A DNA stretch of 64,000 nucleotides from Halorussus halobius (GCF_004765805.1 NZ_SBIU01000004.1:248001-312000); one strand, 5' to 3'; counted from the first letter of the stretch, positions 33,126-43,252 are shown. The notes: generated by a model not told the origin, from the sequence alone. Numbers and translations are program-made.

Positions 33126-35017
33126 TGCAGCAGTTCCACATCGACGGATCGTGTTTGGCGACCGAACCACCGAAATACGGACTCGCCGATCACGACTTCG
33201 AGGAGGCACGCGCGTTCCAAAACGACGTCGTCGAATGGATTCACGAGGGGGATGCTCCCGTTGCAACAGTCCGTGCTCCCACGGGTGCAGGAAAGACGGC
33301 GACCTTCCACGAACTCATCGACGCGCACGAACTCACGCTTCTTGTCTATCCCACCAACGCACTGCTTCGACAGCAACGCGAACGGTTCACGGAGGCAGGC
33401 ATCGATGCGACGGTTCTAAACGGTGCGACGCTCGAGGGGCACGGCCACGTGCGGACCGAGAACCTGCTCGGTTTCGTCGACCCCTACGCGAACGACCACG
33501 ACGTCATTCTGACGAACCCCGACATCCTCCAAGCGACGATTCAGGACATGTATCGTGGCGGCCGCGCGATGCGGTTCTTCGACTGGTTCGACGCCGTCGT
33601 CTACGACGAGTTCCACTTCTACGGATCACTTGCGGCCAGTGGACTTCTACTCCAGACCAAGATAATCGCGGAGCGGCGTTCGAATCCGAACATCCTACTC
33701 GCCTCGGCGACCCCGAACGAGGATTTCGTGGGGTTCGTCCGAACGCAACTGCAACTCGAGGTGCGCGACATCGAAGCCGAACACGTCGACGACGGCGATC
33801 AGTTCCGCCAGCGAGTCGAGGTACTCCGACACGAGACGAATCGCATTATCGAAGAGCGTGAAGCTGTCGTTGAGCTACTCGAAGACGAACTCCGAGCAGT
33901 GTCCGACTACGACGAACCGCAGATCGTCATAGTGTTCAACAGTGCGAAGGACAGTAACGACTTCCACGACTTCGTCGCGAGGGAGTATCCGGACGTTTTC
34001 GAGCACGTGGAGAAGGACAACGGGTTCGACACCGACGACGAAAGAGTCGATTTAGACGGCGAGGAGTTCTACGTCCTGAACACGACGAGCAAGGGAGAGG
34101 TCGGTCTGGACTACGACGTGACCACGCTCATCATGGAGAATCCAACGCGAGCGAGCGCGTTCCTCCAGCGGTTCGGTCGAGCTGGTAGGGAATCCAAAGC
34201 GACGGTCCACGTTTACGGTCTCGGACGAGGGCCGTGGGGCGAGGACGTCGACTTCCCGACCTTCGCCGGGCAGGTGTACGAGGGACTGCAGGACGAGCGG
34301 ATGGCACAGGACGCGCTCGCAGATCTCGTCGGATTTCGGGGCGCGTACGGAATCGCTGTCCGTGAGGACGATTACGGCGGGTTCAACCCCGAGATCTACG
34401 CCGACCTCGCAACGAATGTCGAACATTACGGCCGATGGAAGCACTTCCTCGAGGACGTGCGGAGCGAACTGGAAGCAGTGGGTGGCTTGGGTGGAAAGTA
34501 CAAGCAACGGGACCCGGAGGCCAAGCTCCTAGAATTTACGGAGCACTGTTTCGAGGTTTTCCGTGGGCTCCGCGGTCGGTCCCTCTCGGCACAGATCGAG
34601 TATCCGCGTGGCGACCGCCTCGGGCTGACGACCTACGATCTCGTGCGGACGCTTCGGGGGTACGACATCGATCACGTAACGGACGACGACGTGCTCGTAG
34701 TCGAACCGAACGACGGCGACTCGCTTTCAGTTGTGACTGCTCGACTGCCAGCATACGAAACCGAACCGACGAAATACGACGAGCCAACGTCGGAGATCGA
34801 GGAGACGCTACAGGAGAAGATCCACCGACGCATCGACCGAGTAAGCCATAACGACGACTTCGACGTCAATACGGACCTCTTACACCGGTTCTTCGACATC
34901 GTCCGGATCACGGATGCCATCATTCCCGAACGCCTCACCACGGCGACGTACGAAATCGAGGTCGAAGACGACGGGAACGGCCCACCGACAGTCGAGGCTC
35001 ATCGGCGACAGGTATGA
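33125..35017 (+). CDS. cas3: Type I-D Cas3 helicase (no HD domain)
   Basis: 630 residues. Superfamily 2 helicase motifs: APTGAGKT (Walker A, about residues 51-58), VYDEFHFYGS (DExH, about 160), LLASATPNE (motif III) and QRFGRAGRE (motif VI, about 348). No HD nuclease domain is fused, which is the type I-D arrangement in which HD belongs to Cas10d. It unwinds target DNA after R-loop formation. It overlaps cas4 by 4 nt. Composition is lower in GC than cas1 and cas6. Confidence 0.9.
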   Translation: MQQFHIDGSCLATEPPKYGLADHDFEEARAFQNDVVEWIHEGDAPVATVRAPTGAGKTATFHELIDAHELTLLVYPTNALLRQQRERFTEAGIDATVLNGATLEGHGHVRTENLLGFVDPYANDHDVILTNPDILQATIQDMYRGGRAMRFFDWFDAVVYDEFHFYGSLAASGLLLQTKIIAERRSNPNILLASATPNEDFVGFVRTQLQLEVRDIEAEHVDDGDQFRQRVEVLRHETNRIIEEREAVVELLEDELRAVSDYDEPQIVIVFNSAKDSNDFHDFVAREYPDVFEHVEKDNGFDTDDERVDLDGEEFYVLNTTSKGEVGLDYDVTTLIMENPTRASAFLQRFGRAGRESKATVHVYGLGRGPWGEDVDFPTFAGQVYEGLQDERMAQDALADLVGFRGAYGIAVREDDYGGFNPEIYADLATNVEHYGRWKHFLEDVRSELEAVGGLGGKYKQRDPEAKLLEFTEHCFEVFRGLRGRSLSAQIEYPRGDRLGLTTYDLVRTLRGYDIDHVTDDDVLVVEPNDGDSLSVVTARLPAYETEPTKYDEPTSEIEETLQEKIHRRIDRVSHNDDFDVNTDLLHRFFDIVRITDAIIPERLTTATYEIEVEDDGNGPPTVEAHRRQV

Positions 35018-35607
35018 CCGGGGAACTCGTCAACGTCTCCGACCTGAATCAGTACGCGTACTGTTCGCGTCGATACTGGTATCTGCACTTCTACGACACG
35101 CAGGGGCGGAACTACGAGCGCGTCGAGGGGAAGACCACGCACGAAAACCAGTCGACGCGCGGGGACTGGCTGAACGAACTCTATCTGGAGTCCGAACAGC
35201 TCGGACTGAAAGGGAAGATCGACGTACTCGACCTCGACGGAGCACGAACCGTCCCGGTCGAACGGAAGCGTGCCGAGAGCGGTGACTACTACAGAAGTGA
35301 CGAACTCCAACTCGCGGGCTACTGTATGCTTCTCGAGGAGCATCTCGACGAACAGGTCCGCGAAGGGGCCATCTATCTCTACCAGACTGATCAACGCATG
35401 CACGTTCCAATCACGGAAGAACACAGAAACGCAGTCGAGGAACAGGTCGAAGCGATGCGCTCGATGACCGTCGACGAAATCCCACCACTCACGGACAATC
35501 CAAAGAAGTGCGAGGCCTGCTCGGCCCGCGAGTACTGCATGCCAGAAGAGACCGCGCTCCTCGAACCCGACAGAGCCCACGGAACCGGCTGGGAGGGCCA
35601 CGGATGA
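35014..35607 (+). CDS. cas4: Cas4 exonuclease
   Basis: 197 residues. The RecB-like nuclease core shows GKIDVLDLDG, then the VERKR (E-x-K) pair and QLAGYCMLL (QhxxY). The 4Fe-4S cluster is held by the N-terminal Cys in YAYCSRRYWYL and the C-terminal CEACSAREYC. It trims prespacers and selects PAM orientation together with Cas1-Cas2. ATG/TGA overlaps with cas3 upstream and cas1 downstream show tight coupling. Confidence 0.92.
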   Translation: MTGELVNVSDLNQYAYCSRRYWYLHFYDTQGRNYERVEGKTTHENQSTRGDWLNELYLESEQLGLKGKIDVLDLDGARTVPVERKRAESGDYYRSDELQLAGYCMLLEEHLDEQVREGAIYLYQTDQRMHVPITEEHRNAVEEQVEAMRSMTVDEIPPLTDNPKKCEACSAREYCMPEETALLEPDRAHGTGWEGHG

Positions 35608-36599
35608 AGGCTTCCGAGGGCGTGTTCGACGATTCGGTCGTGTACGTGACCACGCAGGGGACCCAGGTGCGGACCGACGGCGGGCGAATCGTCGTCTGGG
35701 ACGTCGACGGCGACGAGGGCGAGCTGGCGACGTATCCGACCGAGCAGCTCGACACCATCAACGTGTTCGGCGGCGTCAACTTCAGTACGCCGTTCGTCGC
35801 CGAGGCGAACGAACACGGCATCGTGCTGAACTACTTCACCCAGAACGGCCGGTATCGCGGGAGCTTCGTCCCGGAGCGCAACACCATCGCGGAGGTCCGG
35901 CGGGCCCAGTACGCGCTCGGGGCGGACGCGGAGCTCGCAATCGCAAAGGCCATGATCGCGGCCAAAATCCGGAACGGCCGGACGCTCCTCGGGCGGAAGG
36001 GCGTCCACGGGACGGACGTGCTGAAGGACCTCGGCGTGCGCGCCGGGAACGCGACCACCAAGGACGACCTGCGCGGGACCGAGGGCGAGGCCGCCGAGCG
36101 GTACTTCGACCGACTCGACGAGACGCTGACCGACGGCTGGACGTTCGAGCAGCGGACGAAGCGACCGCCCGAGGACCACGTCAACTCGCTGCTCTCGCTG
36201 ACGTACGTCATGGCGAAAAACGAGGTGCTGAGCGCGCTCCGCCAGTACAACCTCGACCCGTTTCTCGGGGTGTTGCACGCCGACCGGCACGGACGCCCGT
36301 CGCTGGCGCTCGACCTCCAGGAGGAGTTCCGACCGATATTCTGCGACGCGTTCGTCACCCGCCTCGTGAATCGCGGGACGATTACCCACGAGGACTTCAA
36401 CGCGGACAATCGACTGAACGACGACGCGTTCAAGACGTATCTGGGCAAGTTCGACGACTACATGTGCGAGGAGTTCACGCACCCGTACTTCGAGTACAGC
36501 GTGACCCGACGGAAGGCGATTCGTCAACAGGCAATCCTGTTGCGGAAGGCCATTACGGGCGAGTTGGACGAGTACCACGCGCTGACCATGTCCCGGTGA
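35604..36599 (+). CDS. cas1: Cas1 integrase
   Basis: 331 residues from the ATG at 35604, overlapping the cas4 stop by 4 nt. Metal ligands are Glu in RGTEGEAAERYF, His in GVLHADRHGRPSLALD and the acidic residues in LDLQEEFRPIFCD. The N-terminal beta-sandwich (VVYVTTQGTQVRTDGGRIVV) forms the dimer domain. It catalyses spacer integration at the leader-repeat junction with Cas2. Its GC content is host-like and higher than that of cas10d-cas3. Confidence 0.96.
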   Translation: MKASEGVFDDSVVYVTTQGTQVRTDGGRIVVWDVDGDEGELATYPTEQLDTINVFGGVNFSTPFVAEANEHGIVLNYFTQNGRYRGSFVPERNTIAEVRRAQYALGADAELAIAKAMIAAKIRNGRTLLGRKGVHGTDVLKDLGVRAGNATTKDDLRGTEGEAAERYFDRLDETLTDGWTFEQRTKRPPEDHVNSLLSLTYVMAKNEVLSALRQYNLDPFLGVLHADRHGRPSLALDLQEEFRPIFCDAFVTRLVNRGTITHEDFNADNRLNDDAFKTYLGKFDDYMCEEFTHPYFEYSVTRRKAIRQQAILLRKAITGELDEYHALTMSR

Positions 36600-36607
36600 C
36601 GACACAC

Positions 36608-36880
36608 ATGCGACTGCTCGTAGCCTACGACGTCAGCGACGACGCGAACCGCCGGCAGGTGTACCGCACCCTGCAACGGTACGGGGCGTGGAAGCAGTTC
36701 AGCGTGTTTGAGGTCGAGGTGACCGACTCCCAGCGCGTGGAGCTGGAGGACGCGCTCGAATCCCACATCGAACCGACGGACGGCGACCGGATTCGGGTGT
36801 ATCGACTCTGCGAATCGTGTCTGGACGACGTGACCGACATCGGGAACGCCGAGACCGACGACTCCGCGACCGTGATCTGA
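36608..36880 (+). CDS. cas2: Cas2
   Basis: 90 residues from the ATG at 36608, 9 nt after cas1. Ferredoxin-like fold: MRLLVAYDVSDDANRRQVYR with the Asp of the first strand, RYGAWKQFSVFEVEV, and RIRVYRLCESC. It is the structural partner of Cas1 in the adaptation complex. The last residues before array 2 run into the leader without another gene. Confidence 0.95.
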   Translation: MRLLVAYDVSDDANRRQVYRTLQRYGAWKQFSVFEVEVTDSQRVELEDALESHIEPTDGDRIRVYRLCESCLDDVTDIGNAETDDSATVI

Positions 36881-36894
36881 GGCTCCCGACCCCG

Positions 36895-37004
36895 ACTTCA
36901 TCGACCTTTTTAAATTGTCTGTACGGCCCCGGTCCACGAACCGCGGCGTGGATTTGGGGCCGTGAGAAAGCTTTATTGGAGCGCTGGGCGAAATATCACC
37001 CCCT
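36895..37004 (+). promoter_or_regulatory. Leader of CRISPR array 2
   Basis: It contains GACCTTTTTAAATT (TATA-like), CTGTACGGCCCCGGTCCACG, CTTTATTGG and ATATCACCCCCT directly before the first repeat at 37005. It aligns over about 100 nt with the leader of array 1. Confidence 0.8.
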
Positions 37005-39752
37005 GTCGCAGAACCCAGAAAAGCCGCGAAGGCATTGAAACAGCTTGAAGGGTTCGAGGTTCCTGACACCTCGGACGTCGCAGAACCCAGAAAAGCCGCG
37101 AAGGCATTGAAACAGGACGTCATCGACCCACCTCCGAGGCCTTGCCGCGTCGCAGAACCCAGAAAAGCCGCGAAGGCATTGAAACTCTTCAACTCGGCGG
37201 ACATTACGGACCTCAAGTACGAGTGTCGCAGAACCCAGAAAAGCCGCGAAGGCATTGAAACTATTACATTGGTGTTCACTCCTATACCCTTTCGGGTCGC
37301 AGAACCCAGAAAAGCCGCGAAGGCATTGAAACAAGTAACTCCCAATGCCTACAATTATAGCCCCAAGTTGTCGCAGAACCCAGAAAAGCCGCGAAGGCAT
37401 TGAAACCCTACGTGCGCCTACGTGCGCGGAAGGGGATTATCCGTCGCAGAACCCAGAAAAGCCGCGAAGGCATTGAAACGGGGAATTGGTGAAACTGCAA
37501 GTCAAACCTTCATGGGGTCGCAGAACCCAGAAAAGCCGCGAAGGCATTGAAACACGGAGGTCGCTGTCCGTCGGTATCGTGAGAACCACGTCGCAGAACC
37601 CAGAAAAGCCGCGAAGGCATTGAAACAGCAGAACGAGCAGCAGGAGACCAGCACTCAGCAGGGAGGAAGCGTCGCAGAACCCAGAAAAGCCGCGAAGGCA
37701 TTGAAACGCTATCTCGGTCGGGTCGAGTGAGAAGGTAAAGCTGCGTCGCAGAACCCAGAAAAGCCGCGAAGGCATTGAAACAATAGTTACGACCGCGTCC
37801 TCGTTGATTTCGAGTGGGTCGCAGAACCCAGAAAAGCCGCGAAGGCATTGAAACAAAGTATCGGTAACTTCATCGATTTCGTTATCTTCTAGTCGCAGAA
37901 CCCAGAAAAGCCGCGAAGGCATTGAAACACCTGCCGAACGGTGGCTGGAACGGCGGCGGCGACGGGTCGCAGAACCCAGAAAAGCCGCGAAGGCATTGAA
38001 ACGAAATACTACCGATACAAAAGAAATAACTCTTGTAAGTCGCAGAACCCAGAAAAGCCGCGAAGGCATTGAAACAAGGAATCGGCGCTCGTCGAGAAAA
38101 CGACGCGACTGGGTCGCAGAACCCAGAAAAGCCGCGAAGGCATTGAAACGGCATTAGGCTCGGCCTCCGTCGACTGCGTCGAGTGTCGCAGAACCCAGAA
38201 AAGCCGCGAAGGCATTGAAACCGAGCGTTCGTCGACTACCAGCCCCGACCGAACGACGGTCGCAGAACCCAGAAAAGCCGCGAAGGCATTGAAACTCCGA
38301 GTATGGGACCAGACGAACGGAACCGAGTACGTCGCAGAACCCAGAAAAGCCGCGAAGGCATTGAAACGGTTCGGCCTCGACCAACTCGGAACGCCCGCGC
38401 TGGGTCGCAGAACCCAGAAAAGCCGCGAAGGCATTGAAACTAATGGATTAAGCTTGTTGTGCCTTACCATTCCGTTTGTCGCAGAACCCAGAAAAGCCGC
38501 GAAGGCATTGAAACTAGCCGAGAGAGTTCAGCGCGTTCACCCATGCGTCGGTCGCAGAACCCAGAAAAGCCGCGAAGGCATTGAAACTTGGAAGCGTTCG
38601 CAGTGCTGGCAGCGGTCGCCGTGTCGCAGAACCCAGAAAAGCCGCGAAGGCATTGAAACAGCCATTTAAGCAAATCACCATAACTATGCAAATATTGTCG
38701 CAGAACCCAGAAAAGCCGCGAAGGCATTGAAACAGCAGTTCGACGCCGGGGCGCTGGCCGACATAGCGGAGGTCGCAGAACCCAGAAAAGCCGCGAAGGC
38801 ATTGAAACACGGTTGCTTCGGGGATGGCGACGGTGAGCGGCTGTGTCGCAGAACCCAGAAAAGCCGCGAAGGCATTGAAACAGAGAGAGGCGCTAACGCG
38901 TAGATTTAGTTCGGGGGTCGCAGAACCCAGAAAAGCCGCGAAGGCATTGAAACGTTCACCCTACTCAGACGTGCGTGCAACCCGGTTTCGGTCGCAGAAC
39001 CCAGAAAAGCCGCGAAGGCATTGAAACGTCGCGAGGTTGACGACGTGCTGCGGGACGCGCTTCGTCGCAGAACCCAGAAAAGCCGCGAAGGCATTGAAAC
39101 GGTTCAGGAGCCGTTCGCGAACGACTACGCGCTCCGTCGCAGAACCCAGAAAAGCCGCGAAGGCATTGAAACCGGTAAACGCCGCGAGTGTAGGCCGGGT
39201 TCCGGAAGTCGCAGAACCCAGAAAAGCCGCGAAGGCATTGAAACAACTGAACGACGCTATCATGGCCGCCGACCAGGGCCAGTCGCAGAACCCAGAAAAG
39301 CCGCGAAGGCATTGAAACGACGTGGTCGTGGTTCTGTTCTCGTCGCTCGTGTTGGTCGCAGAACCCAGAAAAGCCGCGAAGGCATTGAAACATGACGAAG
39401 TGAACCAACACTGGACCTACGTCTGGGGTCGCAGAACCCAGAAAAGCCGCGAAGGCATTGAAACACGATGGGCGGGCCGCGCTCGCCGGCCTCGCGGTCG
39501 GTCGCAGAACCCAGAAAAGCCGCGAAGGCATTGAAACTTGAATTCGGACGCGAACGCGTCAGCGTGCTGGGTCGCAGAACCCAGAAAAGCCGCGAAGGCA
39601 TTGAAACAGTAGCTATCAGTCGGTCGTGTCGGATTACGCAAATAGTCGCAGAACCCAGAAAAGCCGCGAAGGCATTGAAACTTTATCTGTCGTTGCGTCC
39701 GCGTCGACGAGCGTGTGTCGCAGAACCCAGAAAAGTCACGAAGGTATGAAAC
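37005..39752 (+). CRISPR. CRISPR array 2 (38 repeats, 37 spacers, transcribed rightward)
   Basis: 37-nt repeats begin every 70-81 nt from 37005 (37005, 37077, 37149, 37225 ... 39571, 39645) and end with a decayed 36-nt copy at 39717-39752, where GCCGCGAAGGCATTG has become GTCACGAAGGTATG. The repeat starts GTCGCAGAACCCAGAAAAGC and ends GCGAAGGCATTGAAAC. Spacers are 33-44 nt, mostly 35-37. All internal repeats appear identical, which suggests activity. The leader is at the left, downstream of cas2. Open frames inside the array on both strands come from the repeat and are not genes. Confidence 0.98.
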
Positions 39753-39830
39753 CGTAACTGCGCGAGCGCGAAAATCGGGGTGACCGTGACCATCACAATC
39801 TATACCCGTTTGAATTCACTATGAATTTGT

Positions 39831-40031
39831 ATGAGCCGGACATCCATCCCCGTCGATTCAGCGACGAAGGAGCGACTCGACGAACTGAAGCGAGAAACGG
39901 AGACGTGGGACGAGTTCCTCAACCGAATTTCCGCCGACGAAGACCCGATAAAGTTTGGTGCATGGTCGGACGAGGACGCAGAAACGGCGATGAAGCGTCT
40001 CCGTGAGGGACGGGAGCGCGACCAGACATGA
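39831..40031 (+). CDS. VapB-like antitoxin
   Basis: 66 residues. SRTSIPVDSATKERLDELKR at the N-terminus is a ribbon-helix-helix-like DNA-binding segment; the acidic C-terminus (ADEDPIKFGAWSDEDAETAM) is the expected toxin-binding tail. It precedes a PIN-domain gene with an ATGA overlap, the classic VapBC order. A TATA-like TATACCCG is near 39802. The pair is positioned just after the last, degenerate repeat of CRISPR array 2. Confidence 0.85.
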   Translation: MSRTSIPVDSATKERLDELKRETETWDEFLNRISADEDPIKFGAWSDEDAETAMKRLREGRERDQT

Positions 40032-40417
40032 CATTTCTGGATACCTCGACGATAATCCAGTATCTGAAAGGCGACGAGCGCGTTCGTGAGTACATCGACG
40101 GGAGAGAACCGTGGTGGACCTCGACACTGTGTGCGTTCGAAGTGGTCCAAGGCCGATTAGGCTCCGGAACGACAGACGTCGAAGCGGTCCGCCAAGACTT
40201 CGCCGGAGTCCAAACACTGGACCTGAACGAGTCGATTGCACTTGAGGCTGGCCGTCTCCAGGACAAACTCCTATCCGACGGGGAACGGCTCGCAACTGCC
40301 GATATTCTTATCGCCGCCACCGCCCGCTCGACCGGCGATGAACTCGTGGTCGCGGACTCCGATTTCGAGACCGACGTTCTCGACGACTACATGCAAATCA
40401 CGAACCTTCGCGAGTAA
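40028..40417 (+). CDS. VapC-like PIN-domain toxin
   Basis: 129 residues. PIN acidic site: Asp5 (FLDTS), Glu38 (AFEVVQG), Asp92 (ATADILIAATA) and Asp110/112 (VVADSDFE). A metal-dependent RNase, expected to cleave tRNA or other structured RNA unless bound by the upstream antitoxin. The start overlaps the antitoxin stop (ATGA). The stop at 40415-40417 is immediately followed by a fragment of a CRISPR repeat, so the module lies within the array trailer. Confidence 0.9.
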   Translation: MTFLDTSTIIQYLKGDERVREYIDGREPWWTSTLCAFEVVQGRLGSGTTDVEAVRQDFAGVQTLDLNESIALEAGRLQDKLLSDGERLATADILIAATARSTGDELVVADSDFETDVLDDYMQITNLRE

Positions 40418-40440
40418 GTATCGCAGAACCCAGAAAACCC
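40418..40440 (+). repeat. Isolated CRISPR repeat fragment behind vapC
   Basis: TCGCAGAACCCAGAAAA (40421-40437) matches positions 2-18 of the array 2 repeat exactly. The rest of the repeat has decayed (CCCGAGCAGGAAC). It lies one base beyond the vapC stop and 665 nt beyond the last array repeat. Confidence 0.8.
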
Positions 40441-40489
40441 GAGCAGGAACTAATCACTTACCGAGAAGCGGCCGAAAGCGCGCTTCCCC

Positions 40490-41758
40490 CTACGCGCCCA
40501 GTTCGTCGACCAACTCCCGCGCCCGACCCTGCCGGACGTCGTCCTCGGCGACCATCCGGGCCGCGACCTCGTCGACGAGGTCCTCGGGCGCGCCGGCCTC
40601 GGCGGCCACGTTCTTGGCGTGGAGTTTCATGTGGCCCGACTGGATGCCCTCGGTCACGAGCGCGCGCATGCTCGCGAGGTTCTCGGCCAGCCCGAGCGCG
40701 GCGAACACGCCCGCGAACTCGTCGGCCGAGTCGACGTCCAGAATCTCCATCGCGGCCTTCGAGGTCGGGTGCGCGTGGGTCGCACCGCCGACGGTGCCGA
40801 CCTGTATCGGGACCTCGATGCTACACGACAGCATGCCCTCGTCGTCGACCTCGTAGCTCGTCAGGGGGCCGTACCCCCCGAGCGCGGCGTAGGCGTGCGC
40901 GCCGGCTTCGAGCGCCCGCCAGTCGTTGAGCGTCGCGGTCGCCAGCGCGTCGACGCCGTTCATCACGCCCTTGTTGTGGGTCGCCGCCCGGTACGGGTCG
41001 CCGACCGCGAACGCCCACGCGTCCACGATGCGGTCCCGGACCGCCTCGCCCGTGAGGTCGGCGTCCTCGCGCTCGAACTCGGCGGGGTCGACCCGGCAGT
41101 GGGCGCGGGCCACGCGGTGGTCGGCCAGATTCGAGAGGATGCGAAGCGACACCTCCCCGCCGGTGATTTCCTCGACCGTCGGCGCGACGCCCTCGGCCAT
41201 GGTGTTGACCGCGTTCGCGCCCATCGCGTCCTGGACGTTCACGACGAGGTGGGTGACGACCATCTCGCCTTCGGGCGTGTCGACCACGCGGACCTCGACG
41301 TCCTCACAGCCCCCGCCGTGGCTGACCAGCACGCCCTGGTCGTTGGCCTCCGCGACGAGGCGCGAGCGCGCGTCGAGCAGTCGGACCCTCGCGGCGCGGG
41401 GGTCGGGCACGTCGAGCGCCTGAATCTGGGCGACCATGTACGGCCCCGAGACGGAGGTCGAGAACCCGCCGGTCTCGCGGGCCATCCGCGCGCCGTGGGA
41501 GGCCGCCGCCACCACGCTGCTCTCCTCGACCGCCATCGGGACCAGCACGTCCTCGCCGTCGACCGTGAAGTTGGTCGCCACGCTCAGCGGGAGCGTGACG
41601 CTCCCCACTACGTTCTCGCTCAGCCTGTCTGCGAGGTCGAGGTCGGTGCTGTCCCGGAGCGCCTCGGTGGCCTCGGCCGAGAGGTCGCAGCGCTCGACGA
41701 TTTCGTCGAGTCGGTCGGGGACGCCCTGCTTGTAGAATCCCGAGATGCGGGAGTTCAT
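40490..41758 (-). CDS. Class II (degradative-type) HMG-CoA reductase
   Basis: 422 residues. Catalytic features: Glu in [14 protein letters not shown], Asp in [15 protein letters not shown], Lys in [13 protein letters not shown] and His in GHMKLHAKN near the C-terminus. The length and N-terminus ([20 protein letters not shown]) match class II enzymes, which are often NAD(H)-linked and act in mevalonate catabolism in bacteria, though in some archaea they may serve synthesis. It could feed isoprenoid lipid synthesis. It runs toward the CRISPR trailer and stands alone. Confidence 0.92.
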   Translation of the reverse strand: MNSRISGFYKQGVPDRLDEIVERCDLSAEATEALRDSTDLDLADRLSENVVGSVTLPLSVATNFTVDGEDVLVPMAVEESSVVAAASHGARMARETGGFSTSVSGPYMVAQIQALDVPDPRAARVRLLDARSRLVAEANDQGVLVSHGGGCEDVEVRVVDTPEGEMVVTHLVVNVQDAMGANAVNTMAEGVAPTVEEITGGEVSLRILSNLADHRVARAHCRVDPAEFEREDADLTGEAVRDRIVDAWAFAVGDPYRAATHNKGVMNGVDALATATLNDWRALEAGAHAYAALGGYGPLTSYEVDDEGMLSCSIEVPIQVGTVGGATHAHPTSKAAMEILDVDSADEFAGVFAALGLAENLASMRALVTEGIQSGHMKLHAKNVAAEAGAPEDLVDEVAARMVAEDDVRQGRARELVDELGA

Positions 41759-41812
41759 GCGTCGGCGTTCTCGCCCGGAGGATATAGGTGGTGTGGACTC
41801 GGCCGCACCGGA

Positions 41813-42190
41813 CTATCGCCGAACGCGCCGGACCGCCGCTACAACGCTGGCGAGCGCGACCGCGAGGCCGACCGCGCCCGCGACCGTGCCCCGCACGCCG
41901 CCGCGCTCGTCGCCGCCGATCTCCGGTTCGGGACCGTGGTCGTACTCTCCGTCCCCGGGCGAGTCGTCGCCGTCGTCGGAGCCGCCGCTGTGGAGCCGCC
42001 ACGCCAGCACCGCGACGCCGGCCAGCACCGCGAGCGCGGCGACGACCTTGCCCTTGCTGCCACCCGACGACCGGTCGTCGCTCGTCGAGCGGTCGCGTCC
42101 CGTCGCCGCCACGCGCTCGCGCATCTCGTCGGGGGAGCGGTACTCCTCGACCAGCGCCGGCTTCTCGATGTTTATCTCCAGAATCGCCAT
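41813..42190 (-). CDS. Small haloarchaeal membrane protein of unknown function
   Basis: 125 residues. The cytoplasmic N-terminus has a conserved-looking start ([20 protein letters not shown]), then two hydrophobic segments ([17 protein letters not shown], and [18 protein letters not shown]) separated by a long acidic Gly/Asp-rich loop. The C-terminus is basic (RRVRR). The layout suggests two membrane spans with both ends inside. Function unknown. It lies 54 nt upstream of the HMG-CoA reductase start and could be cotranscribed. Confidence 0.7.
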   Translation of the reverse strand: MAILEINIEKPALVEEYRSPDEMRERVAATGRDRSTSDDRSSGGSKGKVVAALAVLAGVAVLAWRLHSGGSDDGDDSPGDGEYDHGPEPEIGGDERGGVRGTVAGAVGLAVALASVVAAVRRVRR

Positions 42191-42310
42191 ACCGACCCAG
42201 TCGGCGCTCGGCTACGAATAGGTTGCGGCTGCCCGCAGCGCGGTCGCCGGGCGGCGAGCGCACGCTCCGAGCCACTTTTCCCCGCCAGCGACCAAGCCCG
42301 ACCCAGAGCA

Positions 42311-42880
42311 GTGGACCTCCACGTCAGATACGAGGGCGACGACGACCCCGAGAAGTGTACCGCCCGGAAACTCGCGCGGTTCGACCTCGCCGACCTCCAC
42401 CGGAGCGACGGGGCGACGCCCTACGGCGTCGTCCTGAACCCCCACGCCGAGCGGGCGCTCTCGCCGGCCGACCGCGGGGAGACCGACCGACTCGTCGCGC
42501 TCGACTGCTCGTGGGAGACCGCCGAGCGCGCGCTGTTCGAGATGCCCGGCGTCCACCGCGCGCTCCCGTTTCTGGTGGCGGCCAACCCCGTCAACCACGG
42601 CAAGCCCTTCCGACTCACCACCGTCGAGGCGTTCGCGGCCGCGCTGGTGATTCTGGGCGAGCGCGAGCGGGCCGAAGCGATTCTGAGCAAGTTCCGGTGG
42701 GGCGAGACGTTCCTCGACCTCAACGCCGAACCGCTCCGGCGGTACGCCGACTGCGCGGACTCGACCGAGGTCGTCGCCGTCCAGCAGGAGTACCTCGACG
42801 CCGGAAACGCCGGGCGGGCCGACGACCGGGACCGGGCGGAGGACGAGGAAGCCGTCGGCTCGGGCGACCGCGATTGGTAG
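42311..42880 (+). CDS. tsr3: Tsr3 (DUF367) 18S/16S rRNA aminocarboxypropyltransferase
   Basis: 189 residues starting at the GTG at 42311 (reads [20 protein letters not shown]). Family hallmarks are [25 protein letters not shown] and the [16 protein letters not shown] block. It transfers the aminocarboxypropyl group from SAM to a conserved uridine-derived base in small-subunit rRNA. The acidic C-terminal tail is halophile-specific. It precedes the SMR transporter gene by 39 nt, with a TATA-like TAGATAGAAAGACAT between. Confidence 0.9.
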   Translation: MDLHVRYEGDDDPEKCTARKLARFDLADLHRSDGATPYGVVLNPHAERALSPADRGETDRLVALDCSWETAERALFEMPGVHRALPFLVAANPVNHGKPFRLTTVEAFAAALVILGERERAEAILSKFRWGETFLDLNAEPLRRYADCADSTEVVAVQQEYLDAGNAGRADDRDRAEDEEAVGSGDRDW

Positions 42881-42919
42881 ATAGAAAGACATATCCTGGG
42901 TCGGGGAGACCTGCCGGGC

Positions 42920-43252
42920 ATGAATCCGTACGTCGCGCTCGGCGCGGCCATCTGCTCGGAACTCGTCGGTACGACGGCGCTCAAGCTCTCGGAGGGGTTC
43001 TCGCGGCCGCTTCCGAGCCTCGGCGTCGTGGTCGGGTACGGCTTCGCGTTCTACCTCGTCTCGCTCACGCTGGAGGATTTGCCCATCGGCCTCGTCTACG
43101 GGACGTGGGCCGCGCTGGGCATCGTCGGCGTGGCGGCCATCGGCGTCGTGGTGTTCGGCGAGCGGCTCGACGCGCCCGGCGTCGCCGGAATCGCCCTCGT
43201 CGTCGCCGGGGTGTACCTGCTCAACGTGGTCTCGGACGTCTCGGCGCACTAG
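42920..43252 (+). CDS. SMR-family multidrug efflux protein
   Basis: 110 residues with four membrane segments. The key Glu is in [16 protein letters not shown] (TM1), and the pattern [20 protein letters not shown] and [19 protein letters not shown] matches SMR/EmrE proteins, which dimerise and exchange cationic compounds for protons. It is a single gene; no second SMR subunit is adjacent. Confidence 0.9.
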   Translation: MNPYVALGAAICSELVGTTALKLSEGFSRPLPSLGVVVGYGFAFYLVSLTLEDLPIGLVYGTWAALGIVGVAAIGVVVFGERLDAPGVAGIALVVAGVYLLNVVSDVSAH

